Below, in pieces: positions 1-15,200 of a stretch of DNA of 64,000 nucleotides (within the stretch, counting starts at the first letter, position 1; each line of letters starts with the position of its first letter). The DNA is from Fragum whitleyi (lineage: Eukaryota > Mollusca > Bivalvia > Cardiida > Cardiidae), in the NCBI GenBank assembly GCA_948146395.1, contig OX411556.1, positions 30,021,056 through 30,085,055 of the forward strand, given 5' to 3'. The position numbers and the translations under genes were made by a program. The notes under the pieces were generated by a model. That model was not told the origin of the DNA, searched no databases, and worked only from the letters and a program-made list of their open reading frames with translations.

Positions 1-425
1 ATGGTCTAAGCAGGTGCCAGTGTTGATAATTACATCATCCATGTAATCTTTTCGCATCCTTCCAGGTTTTGTAGTATTGATTGAATCATTCTCTGGAACG
101 TGGCTGGGGCATTCTTCATGCGGAAGAATTAACTAAAGTTGATTGAATTAACTTTTCTAAAAACCGTACAAAATCTATAGGTCCCGTCTGGTTTTGGAAC
201 AAGAATACAAGGTGAGTTCCTACTACCGCTACTAGGTTCGATAATGTCTTTTTCAAGCATGAATTGAATTTCCTTTCGCATATACCGGAGTTTCATAGGA
301 TCCAGTCGACATGGACGCCGTTCAACCGGCAAAGCATCGCCCACGACAACATCACGAACTACAGTGTTGGTCTTATTTGGAACATCGTGGAAAATAGTTT
401 GAAACTCATTGATCAATTGAAGCAA
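1..425 (-). pseudogene. Reverse transcriptase fragment (Gypsy type), internally deleted
   Basis: The 129-425 frame carries the N-terminal RT signature of Gypsy elements: an FHDVPNKT-like start, a DP..LRYMRKEI segment, EPSSGSRNSPCILVPKPDG and YRFC..FRKVN. It then breaks. At 1-128 the minus strand resumes with MKNAPATFQRMIQ and, after a further frame change, YMDDV, the catalytic motif. The catalytic region between FRKVN and MKNAP, which should hold the first conserved Asp, has been replaced by about 40 bp of unrelated sequence. It is non-functional. Confidence 0.8.
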
Positions 426-533
426 GAATTTCAGAGTTCGTCAAACGGACACCTTGGTAAGTATCTTTTTCACACGTCTCCGAAGAATGTTCATTTTTAT
501 CAAAAGACTGACACATTTTTTTTTTTCAAATTT

Positions 534-1306
534 TCAGTCACTTCTTTCAAAACATTCCTTCAACATGCCCATATGACATACTCTTTTTTCTTTTCGTCGA
601 CCAGGTGTTTTAACTACATAATTAACATCGCATATCTTGCTTTCAACTTCATACGGATCAAAATATCTTGCTTGCAATGGACGACCAGGAAGAGGCAAAA
701 ATACAAGAACTTTATCACCTGGTTTAAAAACACGATTTCTTACATTTTTGTCATACCATGTTTTCATTTTGATTTTAGAACTCTTTAGATTTTCTTTGGC
801 TTATTGACAAGCATTGAATAACTTTTCTTTGAAATGAGAAACATATTCCAAGAGATTAAGGTCACTTGTCTCAGTCAACCATTTATTATTTAATAACTTT
901 AACGGCCACCTAACAGTATGACCAAACACAAGTTCAAATAGACTGAAACCTAGTGATTTCTGAATGGACTCTCGCGCTCCAAAAAAGCACTTGTAAGATG
1001 AACTCCTTCATCCCAGTCATTTTCGCACTGGTAACAATATGTTTTTCATCATAGTCTAAAGGGTCTGATGAAAACGTTCGAGGGTTCCGTGAGATTCAGG
1101 GTGGCAGTAAAAGATTTATACTGCCTAATAACTAACTCATGAATGACCTGCTGAAACAAACCCGACATAAAATTTGAATCCTGATCTAACTGGATAGCCT
1201 TAGAGGCACCTACAAAACAGAAAAATTTAGTAAGTGCCTTAACAACGGTCTTTGCCTTGATATTTCTCAGTGGGATAGCTTCAGGTAATCGAGCTGATGT
1301 GCACAT
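534..1306 (-). pseudogene. Integrase remnant (Gypsy/GMR1-like)
   Basis: The frame from 1306 down holds an integrase-core stretch (IQLDQDSNFMSGLFQQV, the second catalytic Asp region), which loses frame near 1080. Further pieces follow: SLGFSLFELVFGHTVR at about 960-910, and an intact tail frame at 767-534 with YDKNVRNRVFKPGDKVLVFL, the C-terminal integrase fold. The stop at about 534 lies just before the RT start at 425, consistent with one original polyprotein. Confidence 0.75.
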
Positions 1307-1309
1307 AAT

Positions 1310-1940
1310 AGTTAGATATTTCTAGTGTCGTTTGTTTGTTTTATTTATATAATTTTTATTCTGGTTTACTTGGAATTTTATGAAAAGCACTTCACGTACA
1401 CATCAGTATGCTCATCATTTGAAATATTAATAACGTCTAATGGTTAAATTGTATCTTGAAGAGTTGTTGTTACAAGCCTGCAGAAAAGTATATGTAAATA
1501 AATCACAGACAGAGACTTATACACCAAGACAAAGCTAGAGAAAGAGGGAGAGAGAAAGAGAGAGAGAGAGGGGGGGGGGTGTCACACACTCTGTACAGTG
1601 AGAACTGAGAAGGGTAAAATTGTGTATAATAAGGGGTCATTCCAAGTAGCAGGTGTAGCTTTATTCCCTCATAGGTACATCGTGCAAATGTACAATTGTA
1701 TTTAAATAAACTACTATAAATATTCCGTTGTTAAGCTAAATGTATCGACTGTTCAAGCCATTGGGGAATGCACTGCAAATAAATCGTGAATAAATATACG
1801 GAGAAAATCAGACGCTCAATTAATGCCAGCAATTTTCTATACAAACTGTTTACAAAATGGATATAAGTCGGGACGGGTTTTGCAAATTTAGATTGTTTGC
1901 TATCCGGTCAGAACCGCTCTAATTATGCTCCCGCACAATT
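1310..1940. other. Unassigned non-coding stretch
   Basis: AT-rich sequence between the Gypsy remnant and the pearl-like array. It holds a short purine run at 1535-1580 ((GA)n then poly-G). No gene-like signal was seen. Confidence 0.6.
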
Positions 1941-3167
1941 AACAAGAGGCCCAAGATGGCCTGTATCGCTCCACTGGCTTTAACATCATTAGACTTGCAT
2001 TAAATGAATCTTTCTTTGAATGAAATCAACACTTTGAATACCTATTTTATATTAATTAACTGGGTATGGCTCACATTGCACCAAAACTCTCAAGTTTCAT
2101 TGAAATTGGCCCAACCTTCATCAGGAGATGTAGTTCTAAGATTTCGGGCTCAAAATAAGCCACACCCTGACATGCCAATGTTTAAGGGCTAATTAATATT
2201 TTGCATACAATTTTTGAAAAGGGTCACAGAAGGAACATTATGGTAAAATTTCATTGAAATCAGCCAAGTGATTCAGGAGGAGATGTCCTTCAAAGAATTC
2301 AGGCTCAAAATAAGCCCCACCCTGCCACACCCATATTTATGGGCCAATCAAAATTTTGAGAGCAACTTTTGGAAAGGGTCTCCCAAGGAACATTCTAGTA
2401 AAGTTTCATTGAAATCGGCCCAATGGTTCAGGATGAAATGTCGTTCAAAAATTTCGGGCTCAGATAAGCCCCACCCTGCCACGCCCATATTTGGGGGCCA
2501 ATCAAAATTTCAGGAACAATTTTTGAAAATGGTTACCCCAGGAACATTTTGGTAAAGTTTGGTTGAAATCGGCCCAGTGGTTCAGGAGGAGATGTCATTC
2601 AAAGATTTCGGGCTCAAAATAAGCCCCACCCTGCCACGCCCATATTTGGGGGTCAATCAAAATTTCTTGAACTATTTAAGTAAAGGGTCGCCCCAGGAAC
2701 ATTTTGGTAAAGTTTGGTTGAAATCGGCCCAGTGGTTCAGGAGGAGATGTCATTCAAAGATTTTGGGCTCAAAATAAGCCCCGCCCTGCCACGCCCATAT
2801 TTAGGGGTCAATCAAAATTTCTTGAACAATTTAGGGTCGCCCCAGGAACATTTTGGTAAAGTTTGGTTGAAATCGGCCTAACGGTTTGGGAGGAGAAGAT
2901 TTTTAAAGATTTCAAAGTGAAAAATGCCACGCCCTGCCACGTCCATATTTGGGGGTCAATCAAAATTTCTTTAACAATTTTAGAAGAGGGTCACCCAAGG
3001 AACATTTCTACCGAGTTTCATCAAAATCCGCCCATAGGTTTTGGAAAAGAAGATGTTTAAAGAAAAAGTTTACGCACGGACGCACGCACGCACGGACGGA
3101 CGGACGCACGCACGACGGACACACCGCCATGACAATAGCTCGCTGGCCTTCGGCCAGTGGAGCTAAA
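1941..3167 (+). repeat. Pearl-like element: about seven tandem ~155-bp cores plus ACGG microsatellite
   Basis: The block opens with aacaagaggcccaagatgg. It then repeats a core with the landmarks 'ttgaaatcggccca', 'ggaggagatgtcattcaaag', 'aataagccccaccctgcca' and 'ggaacattttggtaaag'. Cores begin near 2093, 2250, 2404, 2557, 2713, 2864 and 3010. It closes with an ACGG/ACGC microsatellite (about 3073-3120) and 'ggccagtggagctaaaa'. Short left flank, tandem core and tetranucleotide tail match the layout of the bivalve pearl family. Open frames here reflect the core period, not genes. Confidence 0.75.
3073..3120 (+). repeat. ACGG/ACGC tetranucleotide microsatellite
   Basis: Imperfect (ACGS)n at the right end of the pearl-like array. 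Confidence 0.9.
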
Positions 3168-3930
3168 AACCAGAAAAACGCGTAAGAATCCATTACTCGG
3201 TGGCTTAGTGGTAAAGGCGCTCGGCTCTTGACATTTTGCTGGTGTTTGTTTAAAAGACGTCTAAGGTAATAAGTCGAAGAAAAGGCCCATTTCACCAGCG
3301 CACGGCAAACCCTAAAATTATCCGTTACTAGCACTTTCTAAATGAGTTCAATCATAATCATGTAAGAGAATAATTTCGCTTGTCGTCTTCAACCTCTTCT
3401 TTCAATTTATACCAGGACACAACTTTGATGCCTCGTTAAATATAGCATATCGATGTACCGAGTGTCATTTGGTTTAGAAGAAGCATTTTTTGTTTAAATT
3501 GGGTTTAACGACGTTTTTAACAATAGTTTTGCCGTTATATATCGGTGGCTGGAGCACCTTTCAGCGAATTCCTAGTATTTCTTGCACCAACAATACCCGT
3601 TTCATCCTTTCCTAGCCTCAAATGTTATTCCATTCAGGTTTATGATTCATATTTATTCTTTTCCCACAACATATTGTAACCCCCTCTGGTTTTGGAGTGA
3701 TGTTGCATTACATAGTGAATAAAAACGAAACACGCTATGGAATGTTCTATAGTGTTACAACTTGGACTATTTTTACAGGCTTATAGATATGGGAGGCTTT
3801 TGGGCCAGTATTAGCGACTATATGCCGGCCATAGCGACTTTAGGTTTACCATGTCCAAAAGTTGTCAGCTTTAGTCTGGTCTTCTGTCTCTACTAATATC
3901 TTACACATTTAATTAGTAGAAGGAATGAAT
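3168..3930. other. Unassigned non-coding stretch
   Basis: Apart from the possible SINE head at its left end, the stretch is AT-rich with SINE-like words near 3540-3620 (a ggtggctggagcacc segment resembling the inverted SINE tail). No coding signal was seen. Confidence 0.5.
3192..3260 (+). repeat. Possible degenerate tRNA-like SINE head
   Basis: The sequence tggcttagtgg at about 3201 fits a tRNA A-box and is followed by taaaggcgctcgg. No B-box is visible downstream, so it may be a decayed SINE start. Confidence 0.3.
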
Positions 3931-6090
<2,160 letters not shown>

Positions 6091-6241
6091 ATGTATCGAC
6101 CAGATATTGCAGAAAATAGCCGTCTTTTTATCATCGGTGGAAAGGGAATAACGGAAGATACGTATAGAGAGAAGTTTGAGCAATATGGAAAGATTGAGGA
6201 TCTCTGGATTGTCAAAGATAAACATTCGAATGAGGAGAAAG
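6091..6241 (+). CDS. RBM45: RBM45 exon 1 (residues 1-50)
   Basis: It starts at the ATG with MYRPDIAENSRLFIIGGKG and runs through DLWIVKDKHSNEEK, the first half of RRM1 including RNP2. The donor GT is at 6242-6243 and the phase is 1. The open frame continues a little into the intron but leaves the RRM pattern there. Confidence 0.92.
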
Positions 6242-9200
6242 GTGGTCAATTTTTTTCTACCAAGTCTACATACTTTCGGATATGCATGTTTTCGGATTAA
6301 TTTGAGGCGTTTCATTATTTAGACTCCTCCTACCCAGACAATCCCTTTCAACATATATCAATCCTTTTTGGGAAGCGCAAAGTCTCCTTTTTATACAATA
6401 TTGGTGAAGTTGTGAATACTTCTAATACATTGCTAATGAATTATGAGTAATTGGTATGCCTGGCTACCTTATGAATTACACTTACATTCAAACATTGGCA
6501 ACATATTTTAGAGTCTCAGACTCCCAAAACCTGCTTCCCTTAATATGTAAATAATCAGGGTTTTCGTTTGACCCGGGACTCCGAGTTTTGACGCGCAGAA
6601 ATTCAAAATGATGCAATTTTGACTCTTGAAAATTTGAGCAGGTGCGTCATTTTGACTCTTCAAAAATAGCAACTGTGCGTCAAGGGTTAAAAGAAGTGTG
6701 TCATATTATTGGAATAGTTAATTGGTGGTTTAATAACACCTAGCTTGATTGGAAATTAAGACGCTCCGGTGATCGGATATGCATCGGCGATCGTAATTGA
6801 CAGTCTTTTGACAACTGTGAAAATCAGTTAATACCCCTCTGCTTTACCTCTGTTCACACTAAAATCAAGATTTTATTGAATAATTTCACTATAATTCAAA
6901 CTGTATCTAAAAAGTAAAGCAGTAGGCATAAAGAGTAGGATCTGTTCAGAATTGTCATGGGTTTTCGTGGTTGGAATCTATTTCTTTTAGAGAAAAATAA
7001 AAATCTTCAGAACCTTTTACTAGCATTTGCAACTTCAAAACTCGTTCCAATTCATTGTACTTACAAAAAAACAAGCATTCAGTCTGAAATTAAGCTCTTT
7101 AATAATTATTTAATGACTGGAAATTGTGGTGAACTATGATGATGATACCTCATCTATTGTTTATTTTCAGGCACCTTTTTGAAAAATGACCTGTACCTAA
7201 TTTAATCTGTTTCAAATACAATTAAAATGATTTCACCCATTATTTATAAATTTGAAACTTATATTTTTTTTTATTTCTAATTTGGCTTTTTTTCCAAAGG
7301 GGGGGGAGTTAGACGCATGATTCGTCACATTTTGACACATGAGATTTTCATTTTGACTCTTGGAAATTTTGACTCAAGGGTCATTGACTCTTGGCTTTTG
7401 GATGCTAATGAAAACCCTGATAATAATATAAAATTATGGTCGATTTGCCTAAAGCCGTGGGTTGTCTTTTATCCATGGCTATTAAAAAGAATATTGAAGG
7501 AAGAAAGGAAACATTAAACTCCTTCACAGATTATTCTGAGAAAGCATTATTCATATGTTTTGAGCAAATTTACTTATGAAAAATGAGATTGATCCATCAA
7601 TATTTAACATAATCAATCTTTTATCTAAAGTTATCGGAATTTCTGAATTTAAAAATGGTAGTCTTTTAAAATGAACAGATACAAGTATATTTTTTGTTTA
7701 CATTTTTGAAAGTTCAAGTCTAAGGACGAGGCTTAAGACATACTATGCATGTGTAGAATCCAATTTCTCAGGAGTAATCCTATTATTCCTCTTAATACAA
7801 CCAACTTTTTTGACAGGCCACGGATAAAGGAAAACCGAGTTTTTCATATGATATGTATAGTTCCTTATCAAAATATTCAAATATTCCTAAAGCAAGGAAG
7901 TCACACATAAGTAGACTGTGTCAACACGCACACAAAATGAGCAAGTTATTTTCTAGCTCCAGTTTTATTTGTTTTGATGACATCATAACAGTTGTCTAGA
8001 GCTATTATTAGAAATACCCACAGAAATAGGCAAATATAGCAATATATAAAATATTCTGCCAATAGTACCCAATAGGGGAGTTAGGCAGTATGTATAGATA
8101 GATATAAAAATTTAAGTGAGATGGTTAGATAAATAACCAAGGTATATTCAAAAGTAAAATGGTGTTTATACAAAGCATTTTAGAAACAATTTAGGCATAC
8201 ATGTGATATTTCCATTGGCTCTCATAGGGAGATTAAGACCTTTTCGTAGGGAGATTGGGTCTCAAATAGGGAGATTTTGCATAATGTGCGTTCTGGCTAA
8301 AAATGGGGTTTTTACAATACACGTCTACACCATAAACTGACTATAATACATACCTTCAGTTTCTTTTCTTTATCCTTTTTACTAAAAGAAGGTTATCATT
8401 TGATTTATTTTGATAGAGGATAGTAATGCTAGAGAATTTGGTCTTATAATTTCAGAGAAATAGATGTTACAAATTCATTTTTTAGTTCTATGCAAATTTC
8501 AGGATCCCACAATATAGGTGGTGTTTTTTTTTTGTAGACCATCAGTAGAAAAGATATCCTTTCAAATTTAAAAGATGTAGGCCTTGCAACTTAGGAGGAT
8601 ACTGTTAAAGTTTTTTCTTTATTTCTTTGAGTAATCTAGAAACCCAAAACACAAGGCATATTTTTAATGGAGAGAACTTTCAAGGGGTTTGGTAGTGAAG
8701 AATTAAGTAATACTGCATTTATGCAATACTGCTTTATGCAAAGTGTTAAATTCTAGGCCTTTAAATTGGATACGTTTTATTTCACTCTGTTGCCATGGCA
8801 ACCAGAGTTCTTCATGATTTACAATATTCTGTGAAATATGAAAAGGCCTTGTCATAAGGATAATTTTTGTGTAGATTGTGTATGCAATCCGATGACTTGA
8901 TTAGGCGATTTTTCTGATTGTTGACGGATGTATGCATGGATGGATGGACAAAGAGACAGACCAATTAATCCTAACTGGCACTTACTAGCACTACTGAACT
9001 ACACTAAAAATAAATGGTTTTGATAGGAAATTGACGATAAACGTTTAAATTAAGGACAACATATTCCGAGTTCGCAGACGTTAAAGACGAACACGGTAGA
9101 AAACGGAAAGTGAAAGAGCTACCTTTGCAAATTAATCCATGTTGATTAGCTTAATGAGAAGCTCTTTGTCAGCAGTAAAGAGCCAGCCCACAATTTATGT

Positions 9201-12200
9201 TTTCTAATCTGTAACATTTGTGTTGACAAATAACTTGATCGAATCATTCCATTTCAATTTCGAGAAGGCTGGTTGCTGATTCATAAATTGTGTGTTAAGT
9301 CTGAAAACGACCCCATGGCAGGATCCGGTGAAATCGCCGTGGCATTTAAAAAGCAAATATCCGATGTTTCTTTAATTTCAATATCAATAATTAAATTTGA
9401 ATGACAATTTGAGAACGCATGAGACAGTTTTTACTTTTTGTAACTTTGATAATTTGACCATAAAACAAGCGTAGATCTGCTAAATAAGTAACTCCGTCGA
9501 AATAAAAGTATGACCGATTCTTGTTTTACTTGATTATGCGTTACGACATGAGGGTTTTTCTGTGATGCTGCCTAATTTTACCAAGGTCGTGTGACGGGCT
9601 GCTCTGCATATTATAATCGACCTTTTCCTTCATGACGCTAATCGCGTAGAGTGGAAATTTTTTGCGACTTTTTGGACTTCGTCTATGTCTACTCAAGATA
9701 TTGAATCTGTGTCCAAAAAGGTAAAGATCTTTGTTCAATCAAAGAATGTCTATTATCAGGAAAATGGCATTTGCTTGAAAATAAAGCATATTTACCAGGG
9801 CTTGAAAATTATAAAAATATCTACTCGTCCTGCTATACAAGAAAATATAGTGATACATTTATTTCATATGTGAATTTTTGCAAAATCCACTCGTCCTGCT
9901 TATATAGACAAAGAAGGAAAAAATCATGCAGGACGAGCGGACGAGTAGAATTTTCAAGCCCTGTTTACCAATTAGACACGAGTTATGTGCAATTGGTCAC
10001 TTAGTTTTAAGAGGGACAAGGATTATCATACCAACCAATTTAAGAAATAAAGTGTTGCAATTGGCACACTTAGGCCATCCAGGTATTGTTGTTATGAAAC
10101 GTAGTTTACGTACAAAAGTATGGTAGCCTGGAATCGATAAAGACGCAGAAAATTTCTGTAAAACTTGCTATGGTTGCCAATTAGTGTCAAATCCCTTAAA
10201 ACCAGAGCCAATGACCAGGTCAGAATTACCTGCTGGTCCTTGGAAAGATTTAGCCCTAGACTTACTCGGTCCCTTGCCATCAGGAGATTACATATTTGTT
10301 TTGATAGATTACTACTCAAGGTTCTTTGAACTTAAGGTCACAAAATCCATTACATCTGAAAATATGGTCAAAATACTCCAAAAGTTTTTTGTTACACATG
10401 GGTTACCTTTAACTCTTAAAACAGACAATGCTAAAAACTTTACAAGTGAAGTATTCACTAATTATTTGCAAAATAATGGAATCATACACAAAAGAACTAC
10501 GCCATTACACCCGCAACCAATGGTGAGGTAGAAAGACAAAATCAGTCTATTATGAAAAGGGTTAGAATTTCACAAGCAGAGGGTCGAAACTGGAAATCCG
10601 ATTTAGATGATTATTTAATGATGTACAGAAGTACGCCTCATTCGGTAACGAGTAAATCGCCAGCCGAATTGCTTTACGGCCGACCGATTAAGACGAAATT
10701 GCCAGAATTAGCGAGTCATAAATTTGAACAAAATGATTTTGAAGTCCGCGATCGCGATTCCGAGGAAAAGGGGAAAGGGAAAGACTATGCGGATAGGAAA
10801 AGACAGGCAAGTTACAGCGACATCCAAAAAGGTGATAAAGTTCTTTTAAAACAGAAACGCGAAAATAAACTTCAAACGCAGTTTAACCCTTTGCCGCATA
10901 AGGTGATAGATAAATTCGGGAATAAAGTGACAATTGAATCTCAAGACGGTGTTAGATATGATCGGAATGTCACTCATGTAAAACCTTATTTAGAGAGAAA
11001 AGTTGAAAACGAGTTTACAGCTTTGCCTCAGGTACACTCAGATTCAAGTATATCACATGAGCAAAATAGTGAAAATAGTGATGTGTGTGAAAGGGCTGAT
11101 AAGCCGACAATACAAATTCCTCAGGAGGACATTTCCCAGCCTAGAAGTAGACCAGAGAGACACATAAAACCCCCGATAAGATTCAAGGATTATGTTATGA
11201 ACTAGCTAATTGGATAATTAGACTCAGTACTGTTCTATTTCTGTTATCATTTGCACTGGACAGTAATTAACTATGTTTTGGGTGTTGTCACATTTGTAAT
11301 CAAACATACACTGATTAGTAATTACTTTATGAGTTTATTTCCTGGGAAAATACCTGAGTTTTGGGTCAAGTCGGAAAAGTATTTTATCTAGTTCACATAT
11401 CATTTCCTTCATTAGAGAAAAAAAGGATTGTTTTAAAAGTTTTCTTTATTGATAGAAACATTGTGGAAAAGAAGTTTTTGTCTAAATTAGGGAGGAAATG
11501 TAGTGTATGGAGTAATGCTAGCATATCATATTACCATATATAAACAATGTATCATATGTAACTCTGTATTAATAGATAGTTAGATGGTTAGCAGATGAGC
11601 TTATAGAAATTATATGTAGTATCTAGAATACAAGTCTTATTTATTTATACCCCGACATAACAACTTACAGCAGAAATTTACTAGCTGTGTTTACAACCAT
11701 TTTAATTTTTCAAAATAGGTGAAAAAATCACAGCCTAACTTGAATCGGGGACTCTTAATATACAAGGGTTGTAGTTGTATACACTACATTTTTTAAGTAA
11801 TATTGAGTAACAACGTTGCACCCGGTTTGGATCCTGTTTCTAAGAAAGGTCAATATTGCTGATCGTCATAATTCGTTTCATATACAGTGTAAAGGGTGAA
11901 AGGTACAGTAGCACCCGTTTGTCGGCAATAGTTGATCTACTCAACGACGATAAAAGATGACACTTCTAGACAGATAAACAACGCTTTACCCGATACTGGA
12001 TTTCTCACTCGTCATTCGAGCATTCAGACCGGCGATTTTGCATTTTTGGCTCCCTAATTTTTTTTCGGGCTCAAATTTCTTCAGGTCGGGAGCAATGGTC
12101 TCCCGATCGGGAGAGCGGGAGGAAGGGTAAAATATCGGGAGAATACGCCGAGATCAGGAGATATCACATGTCTGTTTAGGGCAAGCAGGTCAAAGGTCAT

Positions 12201-15200
12201 GGTAATAATTTAACTTTGTTCGAAAACTGTTTATGGAATTATGAGTCTGGGACTAAATGCTGATTGGGAAATATTACTCCTCCCTCTAGTTTCCTTTGGT
12301 CAATACAGCAATGATGTATCCATTGCTTGTGATATCATGAATGAATCTTTTTCAGGGGTGGTGTACATTACCTTCTCAAAGGCCTCAGAAGCTCTACTTG
12401 CTATGGAGGAAATGAATGGAAAAATCCTTCCTGGAAATCCTAGGCCACTCAAAGTAAGCCTTTAGAGGTACAGATAAGAGGGGGTATAGATAGTCTGAAC
12501 TCTTTATTTCTAAATGAAACCTATGTTGTGGGTACTCATTGGAATCGTCTTGACAAGGCGATTCCAATTTGTACCAAAAACATAAAGTTTGTGCTTTTAT
12601 TAATGAAACAATTTGATCTAAAATCCAAAATATCCCCTTTTTATCTGTAATTTAGTTTGTTGTTATTGAAGAAGACGGAATATATTGCTTAGCACTTGTT
12701 GATCGGTCCGTCAGTTGGTCCATCCATCCATAGACCCTTTTTGGTCTGGAGCATATGCAAATGGTATGCTAGCTGAAATCATGAAACTTCACAGGTGGAT
12801 ATTTCTCATTCAGGAGAAGTGCAGTGCAGAAGAACCATAACTCTACTCATCCTATTTTGTGAGTTATTATACCCCCACCTAAAAAGTAGAGGGGAGTATA
12901 TTGGTTCCACCATGTCTGTCTCTCCATGCATCCGTCTGTCTGTTTACCTTTTTGTTTCCATACTCTAACTCAAGAAACCAAGCCTCCTGCAATCATGAAA
13001 CTTCATACAAATGCTACTTATGACCCAAAGAAGTGCCCTCTTGTTTTTGGTTCACATAGGTCAAGGTCACAGTCAGCCTTTGTTCAATTGACAAATTGCC
13101 GGTGGGGGTATTAGTCCGCTTTGTGACAGATCTAGTTGCCCTTTGTTGATGACGAAGAATAGCCTATTGACCTGCTTTTATGGTTGGGGGCATAAATGTT
13201 TTACAAACATCTCAATAGAGAGAGTTGTTCAATGTCTGCCCAAATCAGCTCAGTGGGTGGAGTACCTGACTTCAAAACAATTGATTATCAATATCGTGGA
13301 TTTGATTCCTGGGCTGGCACACTGACAAACTTACTGTCTGTTAAACCAAGGCCCCATGTGACACTGCTTTACATTGAGCAGCACATAAAAGAACCATATT
13401 GGATCTCAGCATGAGTTTCATCATGACGTGTATTCTTTCACTATCCCTTGTAACAACTAACCGTCTTCTGAGAGCATTGCTCATATAGACATATGCTACA
13501 CTAGCGATAATAAAACCGGATATACACACAGAGGTGATTGAATTTGAAAAGGAGTTCATATAAAAACAGTGTTATAAATGAAACTGCAAAAATATTAAAT
13601 TATCTTTGGCTATAGGTAGATGAATTATTTGACAGAGCTCTATGATTTTCCAAAGTTAAATCCCAGAAGTATGGCGCAGGGTTTGACACTAACAATCATG
13701 GCGAAGGACCGTCGGACATGTCCGACAAAAATCCCCTAGGTCCAGTAAAGTTTACCATATCGTCAGTCCGAATGTCCGACACTATTTTGTGGGCAGAAAA
13801 ATCTGCTTTAACAGTAAATCCCAACGTTCACTTAAGAAAACATTTTTTCTGGTCAACTTTCTCACAAAAACAAACTTTAATTTTAAACTTTACATAGGTG
13901 TAGAATCCATCAATTAACAGTTCCTCTACGACTTTCGGCACCACTAGAAAATGCAAATTTCTTTTACAAATTGTACCAATTAAGAGAAAGGAGAGATTAT
14001 TTAAGGATCCAATTTAGAAAGAATTATTGGTAGCTAGTCTTATCTTACCTGAATTTTTTGTATTTTTTCAATTTCAAAGACACACAGACTAAAATAATTT
14101 TCTGCTTATTCGTACCCAAGAATGTTCGACCCATCAATTATGTCTGTTCTTTTTTTAATGAAAAAAACACAACTGACTGTTACCTATTGACTTGAAAAGA
14201 CATTTCTTTTTAAATCCTGAAAATCTCTGAATCTCTGTTTATCTCAGAATCTTTGCTTTTAAATCAAAGCACTGAAAACACTGACAGAATGAGAGGACTT
14301 TGACAAGCTAGTTAGGCCATTAATTGTATTGCTACTACTTTTATAAGTTTTCTTTCTCAATGAGGAAACACTACAATGATGATATTATTTGCCAGGATGC
14401 CCCCTTAAATGTTCAGTCTGACAGGTCTGACTTCGGTCTGACAGTTTTTCAAGGACTGTCAGACCGACTGTCTGACAGATTTATTGGGTCCTTCGCCATG
14501 TCTGCACTAAGGGGAGTCCGGGACTCAGGACTTATGTTGTTTTTGTTGGGACTCCTTCCATTTTCAAATAAGGAGTCTGAGTGACTCCAAGGGTCATATG
14601 AGAATATTTTGAAAAATAGATGCACAGAGCAGTGTCCTTTCTAACACTTGTCAAAACTGTAGATCTTTTCAGTACAAAATTTGTTGAAGAAAACATTTGC
14701 TTGCATCCTACAGTGTTTTGAGGCAAAACTCTTCTTTGGAAGAACATAGTGGAAAAGAAAAAAATGCTTATAACATGCAATGTCTTCTTTTCCACTTTGA
14801 TCTCCCATCATGAAAGTTTCGACTCCTAACTTTGAGCTTGGATTCCTTGATTTAATCTGTTAGAGGCAGGGCACATGTTTGACCCTTAAACCAGAGTTTT
14901 GACTCCCAAAAATCTCATTTTGACCCTCAAAAATTTACTGCAGGGGGTCATTTTGACCTACTGAATTTCCAGTGGTGCAGCCTATGCAATATAAAAGATT
15001 TTATAGATCACTTGTTTCTTCATACTTTAGATCTATATGAATGAAACAACATAAACAATAAAGTGTGTCTACACTTTATTTGTTATGTTGTTTCTGTTAT
15101 ATAGATTACTTTAAAAGCTGATAAGTTTTTAAGTTTTGGCTTTTTTAACCCCTACAAAAACAGAGTTGACCCCCAGAATTTTATATTCAAGGGGTCAATG

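Larger units (their letters stand above)
1..1306 (-). mobile_element. Degenerate Ty3/Gypsy pol remnant, GMR1-like gene order (integrase upstream of reverse transcriptase)
   Basis: Read on the minus strand, the block runs integrase core (1306 to about 1050), integrase tail (about 960 to 534), then the start of reverse transcriptase (425-129) and a displaced RT piece (128-1). Typical Gypsy elements have RT before integrase; integrase first is known from the GMR1 group. Frameshifts, stops and an internal RT deletion show it is dead. No LTR is visible and the left end runs off the window. Order and motifs are seen; the GMR1 assignment is from family knowledge. Confidence 0.75.
8196..12174. mobile_element. 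About 4-kb TIR-bounded block with 6-bp target duplication
   Basis: The left end catacatgtgatatttcc matches the reverse complement of the right end (cagacatgtgatatctcc) at 16 of 18 positions. The block is directly flanked by tttagg on both sides (8190-8195 and 12175-12180). Both ends carry gggaga-rich subterminal sequence. Inside lie a Gypsy integrase segment and an LTR-like stretch. It is either a DNA transposon that received a retrotransposon or a composite element; no transposase of its own was recognised. It occupies most of the second half of RBM45 intron 1 and ends about 180 bp before exon 2. Confidence 0.7.

Noticed and set aside
2004..3334. Several open frames of 60-108 codons with similar repeated peptides
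   Set aside because: They follow the ~155-bp tandem core; the repeated peptide comes from the DNA period and no known domain is present.
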